12,359 bases of DNA from JBBPYC01 sp038200275 (GTDB lineage Bacteria > Pseudomonadota > Gammaproteobacteria > Burkholderiales > Burkholderiaceae_C). A program made the position numbers and the translations under genes. The notes beneath the pieces were generated by a model that saw only the letters and a list, made by a program, of their open reading frames with translations, was not told the DNA's origin and made no database searches. This document shows, one piece after another, positions 6,816 to 12,359 of the stretch; the stretch's first letter is position 1; each line of letters begins with the position of its first letter. Location: positions 1 through 12,359 of the forward strand of contig JBBPYC010000093.1 of NCBI GenBank assembly GCA_038200275.1, given 5' to 3'.

Positions 6816-7556
6816 ATGAAATTCTCGATCTCCCGCTACGACCCTGACCGCGACGAGCGCCCGTACTTGCAGGACTTCGACATCGAGCTGAGCGGCTCCG
6901 ACCATATGCTGCTGGACGTTTTGCTGCGCCTGAAGGCACAGGACCACTCGCTGTCGCTCAGAAAGTCGTGCCGTGAAGGCGTGTGCGGGTCCGATGCGAT
7001 GAACATCAATGGCCGCAATGGCCTTGCGTGCATCACGCCCGTGCGTGGGTTGCAAGAGCCGGTCGTCATTCGGCCGCTGCCCGGCTTTCCGATCATTCGC
7101 GATCTGATCGTCGACATGACGCCGTTCTTCAAGCAGTACGAATCGATCACCCCGTATTTGATCAACGACGAACCGCCGCCCGAGAAGGAGCGCTTGCAGT
7201 CGCCGGCCGAGCGCGAGAAATTGAACGGCGCCTACGAATGCATCCTCTGCGCGTGCTGCACCAGCCAGTGCCCGTCGTATTGGTGGAACCCTGAGAAGTT
7301 CGTCGGCCCGGCCGGCCTGATCCAGGCCTACCGCTTCATCTTCGACAGCCGTGACCGGGCCACTGAGCAACGGCTCGCCGATCTCAACCACGACCCCTAC
7401 CGGCTGTTCCGCTGCCGCACGATCATGAACTGCGCCGAGGTGTGTCCGAAGGGGCTGGAGCCCGTGCACGCGATCGAGCGCATTCGTCTGAAGATTGCCG
7501 GCGCCGAGGACCAGACTGGTGGCCTTGATGTCCATTCACCGATCGCGCCGAAGTAG
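6816..7556 (+). CDS. sdhB: Succinate dehydrogenase iron-sulfur subunit SdhB
   Basis: This 246-aa peripheral subunit passes electrons from the FAD of SdhA through three Fe-S clusters to quinone. [2Fe-2S] ligands are in CREGVCGSD (C52, C57, D60) and C72; the Asp at 60 is also found in E. coli SdhB. The ferredoxin-like half has C142, C145 and C148 (CILCACC) plus C210 for [4Fe-4S], and C152, C200 and C206 for [3Fe-4S]. PSYWWNPEKFVGPAGL is characteristic of SdhB. Length is normal and every ligand is present, so the protein should fold. The start ATG 6816 has a modest ribosome binding site (TGGAA at 6802-6806). It follows sdhD by only 29 bases: there is no room for the ~590-codon sdhA usually between them. 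Confidence 0.96.
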   Translation: MKFSISRYDPDRDERPYLQDFDIELSGSDHMLLDVLLRLKAQDHSLSLRKSCREGVCGSDAMNINGRNGLACITPVRGLQEPVVIRPLPGFPIIRDLIVDMTPFFKQYESITPYLINDEPPPEKERLQSPAEREKLNGAYECILCACCTSQCPSYWWNPEKFVGPAGLIQAYRFIFDSRDRATEQRLADLNHDPYRLFRCRTIMNCAEVCPKGLEPVHAIERIRLKIAGAEDQTGGLDVHSPIAPK

Positions 7557-7581
7557 CTCGGTCGGCTGCCCGACAGTCAGC

Positions 7582-7598
7582 CTGCGCCGGGTGCGCAG
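7582..7598 (+). terminator. Short GC-rich stem-loop after sdhB
   Basis: CTGCGC (7582-7587) pairs with GCGCAG (7593-7598) around a 5-base loop, 26 bases after the sdhB stop. The stem is short and has no T-run, so this is a weak terminator candidate. Confidence 0.25.
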
Positions 7599-7670
7599 AC
7601 GGCGCGCCAGCCACCAACACGCATGAAGGGTCAACGATGCTCGCGTCGTCACGGCGTTGCGTCACCCTAT

Positions 7671-7693
7671 AAGATTCAGATTAAATATATCTT
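7671..7693. promoter_or_regulatory. NsrR-type nitric-oxide-responsive operator
   Basis: The 23-base site consists of half-sites AAGATTCAGAT and AAATATATCTT around a central T. By eye it agrees at about 19 of 23 positions with the established NsrR consensus (AAGATGYATTT, N, AAATRCATCTT). It is an AT-rich island in GC-rich DNA and lies 75 bases upstream of the truncated haemoglobin start. A TTGCGT at 7657-7662 could serve as -35, with an AT-rich -10 (TAAATA, 7682-7687) inside the operator; the spacing is 19 bases, so the promoter call is loose. NsrR is an Fe-S repressor released by NO, so binding here would give NO-induced expression of the downstream gene. Confidence 0.75.
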
Positions 7694-7713
7694 AAGGCCC
7701 GTGCCTCCCGGGA

Positions 7714-7740
7714 CGCTTGCGCCGTTGCGCACCGCAAGCG
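7714..7740 (+). repeat. 8-bp stem-loop in the haemoglobin leader
   Basis: CGCTTGCG (7714-7721) and CGCAAGCG (7733-7740) pair perfectly around an 11-base loop, between the NsrR operator and the ATG at 7769. It would form in the mRNA leader. Whether it affects translation or stability is unknown. Confidence 0.4.
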
Positions 7741-7768
7741 CATTGCAACCACCGCCGAGACCACCCCA

Positions 7769-8212
7769 ATGTCGTCACCCGAGCTCTGCAGCGAGGCCGA
7801 AGTCGCCGAACTGGTCACCACTTTCTATGCCAAGGTACGCGGCGACGCGGTCCTCGCCCCAGTCTTCGAACGCCACGTTGCCGACTGGGGCCAGCACATG
7901 CCCAGGATAGTCGCATTCTGGTCGACGGCACTGCGCGGATCGAGGAGCTATCGCGGCAACCCATTGCTGCGGCACCGCGCGTTGCCCGAGCTCACGTCCT
8001 TGATGTTCGAGCGCTGGCTCGACCTCTTCCACGAGGCGGCGAGCGCGTTGCCGAACCGGGCGATGGCTGAACGCGCCGGCGAGCTGTCGCAGCGAATCGC
8101 GCAAGGTTTCTGGCACGACTATCAGCTGCAGCGCGAACCTGACCAGATGCCGCTGCCGCTGCCGCTGCCGCGCCGGGCAGCGGTGCCGCGCGCGGCCTCG
8201 TTGTCGGAATGA
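7769..8212 (+). CDS. Group 3 truncated haemoglobin
   Basis: This 147-aa heme protein of the trHb3 (group III, Ctb-like) family has an expected role in binding O2 or NO and protecting the cell from NO or nitrosative stress in the cytoplasm. FYAKVR carries Tyr B10 (Y20). ADWGQHMPRIVAFW supplies the E7 His (H43). GNPLLRHRALP holds the proximal His F8 (H69). MFERWLDLF has Trp G8 (W83). These positions agree well with those known for Campylobacter Ctb. The last ~20 residues are a non-globin tail with a PLPLPLP run encoded by tandem CCGCTG repeats at 8150-8170. No good Shine-Dalgarno sequence precedes ATG 7769. An NsrR operator lies upstream and a broken nsrR follows, which fits a once self-contained NO-response unit. 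Confidence 0.9.
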   Translation: MSSPELCSEAEVAELVTTFYAKVRGDAVLAPVFERHVADWGQHMPRIVAFWSTALRGSRSYRGNPLLRHRALPELTSLMFERWLDLFHEAASALPNRAMAERAGELSQRIAQGFWHDYQLQREPDQMPLPLPLPRRAAVPRAASLSE

Positions 8213-8362
8213 CCCTGCACAGCCTCGCCGATCGAGAAGGGGCGCCGCCGCGGCTCGAGCGTGCGGCGCCGAGCCTGCGGGCGTTTCTCGAGCTCGCCTT
8301 TCCTTGATCTGGCCGCGTTCATGACGACGCGAAGCGACGATTGCACGGAACCGGATCGCGCC

Positions 8363-8724
8363 ATGCGCTTGACGACGATGACCGACCTCTTGATGCGCCT
8401 CCTGCTATATGTCAACCAGCATCCTGGGCGCCTGGGCGCGATTTGCTGAAGTTGCGCGCCCCGATGACATTTCCGAAGCGCATTTGATGGAAGATCACGC
8501 ATCAGCTCGGGCTTGCCGGCTGGCTCGAGACGGTGCGCGGCAAAGGCGGCGGCATGCGCCTCGCGCCCGCGCCCGCCGACGTCAGCCTTGACGCCGTGGT
8601 GCGCAGCATCGAACCCGATTTCTTTCTCGTCGACTACAACGGCGGTACCGACGCTGTGTACGTGCGTACAGGGCATTGCAGAGTTTGCGCAAGCGGCGCA
8701 GTTTGTTGCATGAAGGAGAAAACA
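8363..8724 (+). pseudogene. nsrR: nsrR (Rrf2-family NO-sensing repressor), frameshifted pseudogene
   Basis: It begins at ATG 8363 with MRLTTMTDLLMRLLLYVNQHPGRLGA, a typical NsrR N-terminus. An extra T near 8442-8444 sends that frame to TGA at 8447-8449. The continuation AEVARPDDISEAHLM is in a second frame. An extra G at about 8490 moves the rest into a third: KITHQLGLAGWLETVRGKGGGMRLAPAPADVSLDAVVRSIEPDFFLVDY, covering the HTH wing and the characteristic RGKGGG. In intact NsrR three cysteines in the LVEC...C...C region bind the Fe-S cluster. In the readable frame only the third (GHCR) is kept, and the first site reads DY. The C-terminal helix after it is not recognisable, and the open frame runs on to 8830 without homology. 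It cannot give a working repressor without two corrections. Confidence 0.82.
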
Positions 8725-8934
8725 CTGATAGAGGTACAACGTGCATCTTTTAGCCAACCAGCAAGATCGAACTGCCTAGACCGTGTCGAAAAACAGGGCG
8801 CTGTGAAAGCGGTCGGCTGCCAACCTTCTTAATCTTTCCTAAGCCGGCGCAACGTCGATCGAACTGTCATGCAGCGCCGTTTCGAGACTTCATGGCGGCA
8901 ATGGACGCCTGCCATCATCAATTGGGACATCAAG
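8725..8934. other. Intergenic stretch between the nsrR pseudogene and the exported protein gene
   Basis: The frame of the broken nsrR stays open to about 8830 but without recognisable homology. I see no second NsrR box, FNR-type box or clear -35/-10 pair. A promoter for the following three genes is presumably here but is not obvious. Confidence 0.4.
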
Positions 8935-9441
8935 ATGAATACATACACGTTTCAACGTTTGGCTAATGTGTTGGCTGCGACGACATTCGCGGCCACGCTC
9001 ACCAGCTTCGCTGCAGCCCCAGCGCAAGCGCAGACCCACAGCCATGAGGCCACCGCGCCCGCCAAGATGAGCCTGGATCGCGATCACAAGTGGGCCACCG
9101 ATGCGCCGCTGCGCGACGGCATGAGCCGCATCCGCATGCTCGTCGAGCCACAACTTGCCGCGGCGCACGCCGGCAAGCTCAGCCCGGCGCAATACGCCGT
9201 GCTCGCCCGCCAAGTCGAGACCCAGGTCGTGGGCATCGTCGCCAAATGCAAGCTAGAGCCGAAGGCCGATGCGGTGCTGCACATCGTCATTGGCGAGATC
9301 GGCGCCGGTACCGACGCAATGGCTGGCAAGACCGCCCAATCCCACCCGGCGCAGGGCTTGGTGCAGGTCGCCGAGGCCATCAACGACTATGCCGGCCACT
9401 TCGACCATCACGGCTTCGAGCCGATCCGCAAGATCCACTAA
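8935..9441 (+). CDS. Exported DnrO-like protein (168 aa)
   Basis: This is a secreted or periplasmic protein with a clear Sec signal peptide: basic N-terminus, hydrophobic core to about residue 28, and AQA at 30-32 with predicted cleavage before QTHSHE. The mature part starts with a His-containing segment, then LDRDHKWATDAPLRDGMSRIR, a helical body with a single CKLEP motif, and ends in YAGHFDHHGFEPIRKIH. From memory this resembles proteins annotated DnrO in denitrifying proteobacteria. No biochemical function is established to my knowledge; the His-rich ends suggest metal binding. ATG 8935 is preferred over an upstream in-frame ATG at 8869 because only it puts the signal peptide at the N-terminus, and GGGA precedes it by 7 bases. 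It is the first gene of a three-gene cassette, 20 bases before the next. Confidence 0.75.
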   Translation: MNTYTFQRLANVLAATTFAATLTSFAAAPAQAQTHSHEATAPAKMSLDRDHKWATDAPLRDGMSRIRMLVEPQLAAAHAGKLSPAQYAVLARQVETQVVGIVAKCKLEPKADAVLHIVIGEIGAGTDAMAGKTAQSHPAQGLVQVAEAINDYAGHFDHHGFEPIRKIH

Positions 9442-9461
9442 AACCCACGAGGGAGCAGGTC

Positions 9462-9949
<488 letters not shown>

Positions 9950-9953
<4 letters not shown>

Positions 9954-10570
9954 CCCAGTCGCCGATGCAAACACCGGCCTTTTTCGACAAAGCGCCGTCC
10001 ATCGTCATGTATGACGCACTGGCGCAGACCTTGGGCGCCACTTCAGACGGCCTGATCGAATACCGCTACCTCGACGCCGTCAAGCTGGCCGGTCATTCAT
10101 GCCCGACCGTCGCTGGCGCTTGGTTGATGACGCGCGCGGCGCTGGCCCGGCTCTACCCCGGGCAGACGCCGCACCGCGGTGAAGTGCACGTGGCGATGCG
10201 CGAGGCCCAGGACGCCGGCGTGGTCGGCGTGATTGCCAGCATAGCCGGACTGGTCACCGGCGCGGCCAGCATCGGTGGCTTCAAGGGCTTGGCCGGTCGT
10301 CACGCGCGCTGCAACTTACTGACCTACGGCGTGCCCATGCGCGGCGAGATGCGCTTCACGCGCGTGGACAACAACCAGAGCGTTGAGGTGTCGCACCACC
10401 CCGCGGCGGCGCCGCGCCCCGCGCAATTGGGGATGCAGATGCAGGCGGCGCTCGTGCCCCAGGCCGACAGCGCTCAGCGCGAAGCCTTTGCGCGAACCTG
10501 GCAGAGTTGGGTGAGCGCGATACTGATCGACCATGCGGACGACCCCGAGCTGATCACCATGGAAGACTGA
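9950..10570 (+). CDS. FmdE-family protein (206 aa)
   Basis: The FmdE family is named after a gene near molybdenum formylmethanofuran dehydrogenase; it binds metal (zinc) in structural studies, and its bacterial role is unclear. Signature regions are EYRYLDAVKLAGHSCPTVAGAWLMTRAAL (GHSCP at residues 48-52, H49 and C51 as likely metal ligands), then GVIASIAGLVTGAASIGGFKGLAGR, and MRFTRVDNNQSVEVSHHP. No signal peptide or membrane anchor is evident. The start ATG 9950 overlaps the previous stop (ATGA) and has AGAGGG at 9937-9942, so it is coupled to the hemerythrin-like gene. Its placement suggests a joint function with the two upstream genes in NO or metal handling, but this is inference. Confidence 0.8.
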
Positions 10571-10744
10571 ACGCGCATCGCCCGCCGCGAGATCGCTCCG
10601 CAAGTCTTTCTACTGCGCAAGCCACGTTCGCCCGGCTGTCTGCCGCTGCGACACGATGCGGCTTCGCCCGGGGCGAGCACCCGTTCAACAAGGACGACGT
10701 GGCCAACGGGAATATTCAGCTTCAGGTTGATGGCAGCGTGGATG
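10571..10744. other. Region between the convergent FmdE and VIT genes
   Basis: An open frame ends at TAG 10753-10755 on the + strand, with a tail that looks protein-like from about 10660 (HPFNKDDVANGNIQLQVDG), but it has no credible start of its own and overlaps the end of the VIT gene by 11 bases. It may be a gene relic; I do not recognise it. No strong terminator hairpin was seen. Confidence 0.35.
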
Positions 10745-11479
10745 TCAACCGGTAGCGAGGTTGACGAGCTGCCCGACGCCGTAGGTCACCGCCATCGCAA
10801 GCGCTCCGCCGATGACCAGTCGCAATGCCGCTGTAAGGCGCTTGCTGCGTCCCAGGGATGCGCTGATCGTGCCGGTAATGACAAGTGCCAGCACGACGAC
10901 GACCGCAGTGACCGGCACGAGCGCCGCGCGGGGGGCGAGGATGATCGCAACCAGGGGGAACAAGGCACCGATGGTGAACGAAGCAGCTGATGCGGCGGCA
11001 GCATGCCAGGGGTTGACCAGGGCATTGGGGTCGAGACCAAGCTCCGCGTCGACGTGTGCGGCGAATGCGTCGTGTCTGGTGAGCTCCTCAGCCACCGTCC
11101 AGGCGGTCTGCGGCGACATACCCTTGCCTTCATAAACCTTGGCGAGTTGTGCGCACTTCGATTGCGGGTTGGACGAAAGATCGTCACGTTGGTCGGACAA
11201 CAACGACCGCTCCGTGTCGCGTTGTGAGCTCACGGAAACGTATTCACCCAGCGCCATCGACACCGCACCAGCGACGAGTCCCGCGAAGCCGGCCGTGATG
11301 ATGGGACCGCGGTCGGCGCCGATGGCGGCAACGCCGACAACCAAACCCGCTGTAGAGATGATTCCGTCGTTGGCGCCGAGCACCCCCGCCCGAAGCCAGT
11401 TCATCCGGGACGCCAGTCCATTGCCGTCAGAGGCAACGGGTCGCTGCGCGGACTCGATATTGGGGTCGACCGTCGACAT
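10745..11479 (-). CDS. VIT/CCC1-family membrane metal transporter
   Basis: This 244-aa integral membrane protein is related to vacuolar iron transporter VIT1/CCC1, whose members move Fe2+ or Mn2+. Five hydrophobic segments lie at about residues 31-52 (containing GANDGIISTAG), 58-82 (GAVSMALGEYVSV, with conserved Met75 and Glu79), 163-182, 186-207 and 218-240. Between segments 2 and 3 is a hydrophilic acidic and helical section (about 85-160, SQRDTERSLL...EELTRHDAFAAH), which in VIT1 is the cytoplasmic metal-binding domain. The start is supported by GGAG at 11489-11492 (minus strand), about 9 bases before ATG. It lies downstream of the DUF6448-like gene in the same direction, separated by 152 bases with hairpins. 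Export or storage of iron would fit an Fe-S/NO-stress setting. Confidence 0.9.
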   Translation of the reverse strand: MSTVDPNIESAQRPVASDGNGLASRMNWLRAGVLGANDGIISTAGLVVGVAAIGADRGPIITAGFAGLVAGAVSMALGEYVSVSSQRDTERSLLSDQRDDLSSNPQSKCAQLAKVYEGKGMSPQTAWTVAEELTRHDAFAAHVDAELGLDPNALVNPWHAAAASAASFTIGALFPLVAIILAPRAALVPVTAVVVVLALVITGTISASLGRSKRLTAALRLVIGGALAMAVTYGVGQLVNLATG

Positions 11480-11520
11480 CGGTATTTACTCCATCTCGGT
11501 TATTGCTTAGGAAGACGACA

Positions 11521-11565
11521 CCGGAAACTCTCAAGCTGCTGCTCAGGCCGAGCAATTCTTTCCGG
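11521..11565. repeat. 7-bp inverted repeat upstream of the VIT gene
   Basis: CCGGAAA (11521-11527) and TTTCCGG (11559-11565) are perfect inverse copies 31 bases apart, with an inner GCTC/GAGC pair. It lies in the VIT promoter region and could be an operator or an RNA fold. Confidence 0.3.
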
Positions 11566-11578
11566 TTCCTGCTGCGCC

Positions 11579-11611
11579 GGACCGACCGCAGCGCTGCGTT
11601 GCGGTCAGTCC
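11579..11611 (-). terminator. 12-bp hairpin between the DUF6448-like gene and the VIT gene
   Basis: GGACCGACCGCA (11579-11590) and TGCGGTCAGTCC (11600-11611) pair with one mismatch around a 9-base loop. It starts about 20 bases after the stop of the upstream minus-strand gene. No T-run follows, but position and stability fit transcript termination. Confidence 0.5.
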
Positions 11612-11631
11612 TTGATCAGATGGCCGTTGCC

Positions 11632-12225
11632 TCAGTGACCCGCTTTCAGGGTTTCACGGTGTTTCACGTCGGCGCCGTGTGACACCAGTTGTTCCGCGCT
11701 CTCGATGAAGTGGGTGTACTGAACATAGGCGGCGACATATGCCCGACCCTTCTCAACCGAGCTTTCGGCCTGCTGCCGTTTTTCGCGAACGGTGGTGAAG
11801 CGCTCCTTGATGCCTTTTCGGACATCTCCGGCGACGTCATCGGCAAGCGCTGTGATGTCGCCGCTGACCAGGGCGCGGTCGGCAGTCGCATAGGCCGGGT
11901 CAGCGCTCCCAGCGGGCTTCAAGCCCGTGAAGTCTTCACCTTCGGTCGCACGGTGGATTCGGACCAGGGTTTCGAAGAAGTACGTGTCGGCCACGGTCTT
12001 TGCCGTCTCGCTCTCGCCGCGAACGGCCAACGTCATGTCAAAAGCCTTGCGGATCGGCGCTCCGTCCTTGGCGCTGACCCACTTCAGAACGGGCATGACA
12101 TCCTTCTCGGCGAGCGCCCTTTGAGCGTCTTTAACAACGGGACCATCCATGCTGTCGCAGTGAGCCATCGCCGGACCGGCCAGCGAGAAAGCGAGGCCCA
12201 GGGCCAGGGGAATAGCGGGGCGGCC
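11632..12225 (-). pseudogene. DUF6448-like exported protein, 5' end cut off by IS30
   Basis: The mature part is complete: AHCDSMDGPVVKDAQRALAEKD, then LAVRGESETAKTVADTYFFETLVRIHRATEGEDFTGLKPAG, and YVAAYVQYTHFIESAEQL near the end. This matches the uncharacterised DUF6448 family of small secreted helical proteins. Upstream of the internal ATG at 12168 the frame still encodes a signal-peptide core (AIPLALGLAFSLAGPAMA, cleavage before HCDS), but it runs into TGA at 12228-12226, exactly where IS30-like sequence begins. The original start codon, the basic n-region and the promoter are missing. From ATG 12168 a 178-residue protein without export signal could be made. Function is unknown. I call it an interrupted gene. 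Confidence 0.75.
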
Positions 12226-12359
12226 TCAAATCTGAAGTGCAACACCCTTCCTCGTAAGGTGTCCACATGACAGATCAGATCACGTACCAGCAGCTTCAGC
12301 CCGAGGATCGCATGACCATTGCCAGCATGCGCCAGCTCGGTTGCAGCACCCGGGCCATG
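12226..12359 (+). mobile_element. Left end of an IS30-family insertion sequence (continues beyond window)
   Basis: The boundary is set where homology of the minus-strand gene stops (about 12226) and the sequence TCAAATCTGAAGTGCAAC, a likely terminal inverted repeat, begins. The transposase starts 41 bases inside. The right end is outside the window, so the exact tip and target duplication cannot be read. Confidence 0.7.
12267..12359 (+). CDS. IS30-family transposase, N-terminal 31 residues (3' end outside window)
   Basis: The open frame from ATG 12267 to the window end reads MTDQITYQQLQPEDRMTIAS, then MRQLGCSTRAM. This is the characteristic N-terminal HTH start of IS30-family DDE transposases, which normally have about 320 residues. 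TAAGG at 12255-12259 serves as a ribosome binding site, 7 bases upstream. The catalytic part lies beyond the window, so activity cannot be judged. The element is oriented away from the DUF6448-like gene it interrupts. Confidence 0.85.
   Translation, partial: MTDQITYQQLQPEDRMTIASMRQLGCSTRAM

Noticed and set aside
6678..7535. Antisense ORF (285 codons) opposite sdhD/sdhB
   Set aside because: It is a mirror of sdhB, whose Fe-S motifs fix the real strand and frame.
8216..8362. GC-rich partial inverted repeats (GGCTCG/CGAGCC) after the haemoglobin gene
   Set aside because: Arms are only 6 bases in very GC-rich DNA, so chance pairing is likely; no T-run follows.
8122..8757. Antisense ORF (211 codons) over the haemoglobin tail and nsrR pseudogene
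   Set aside because: The plus strand carries recognisable globin and NsrR homology; the antisense product resembles nothing.
11139..11510. Plus-strand ORF opposite the VIT gene
   Set aside because: It is antisense shadow of a clear membrane protein and has no credible features of its own.

Overview
The window is high-GC DNA of a betaproteobacterium, most likely from the order Burkholderiales. This is inferred from base composition, codon use, protein similarity recalled from memory and the types of insertion sequence. Its theme is nitric oxide (NO) and anaerobic respiration, interrupted by mobile-element debris and several broken genes.

Layout. (1) 2-3422 (+): the tail of the denitrification operon, namely the 3' end of norB (cytochrome-c-type NO reductase), norQ (AAA+ ATPase) and norD (VWA protein), tightly coupled. 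(2) 3423-4780: a wrecked IS481-family element with about six frameshifts and no right end, then unassignable sequence carrying a near-perfect 21-bp inverted repeat. (3) 4781-5348: a small acidic ORF, a perfect hairpin, and the frameshifted C-terminal half of a Crp/Fnr-type regulator. (4) 5510-5911: an unrecognised 133-aa protein. (5) 6038-7556: sdhC, sdhD and sdhB of succinate dehydrogenase, all with intact cofactor ligands but with no sdhA between sdhD and sdhB. (6) 7671-8830: an NsrR-type NO-responsive operator, a group 3 truncated haemoglobin gene, and immediately downstream a frameshifted nsrR (Rrf2 family) pseudogene. (7) 8935-10570: a three-gene cassette of an exported DnrO-like protein, a hemerythrin-like protein that seems to have lost metal ligands, and an FmdE-family protein. 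(8) 10745-12225 (-): a VIT-family membrane transporter and a DUF6448-type exported protein whose signal peptide is cut by (9) an IS30-family element starting near 12226 and running off the window.

How the genes fit together. NorB with NorQ/NorD reduces NO to N2O. The truncated haemoglobin under an NsrR box would bind or detoxify NO or O2. The hemerythrin-like, VIT and FmdE proteins suggest metal or gas handling. Two regulator genes (nsrR and the Crp/Fnr remnant) are broken in place while the NsrR operator remains, so this looks like a denitrification/NO-stress island whose local regulation is decaying and presumably depends on regulators elsewhere. The most unusual points are the sdhCDB set without sdhA, the nsrR pseudogene beside a well-preserved NsrR box, and the hemerythrin-like protein with substituted ligands. 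I do not see a CRISPR array, a tRNA, an rRNA or a clear novel defence system.
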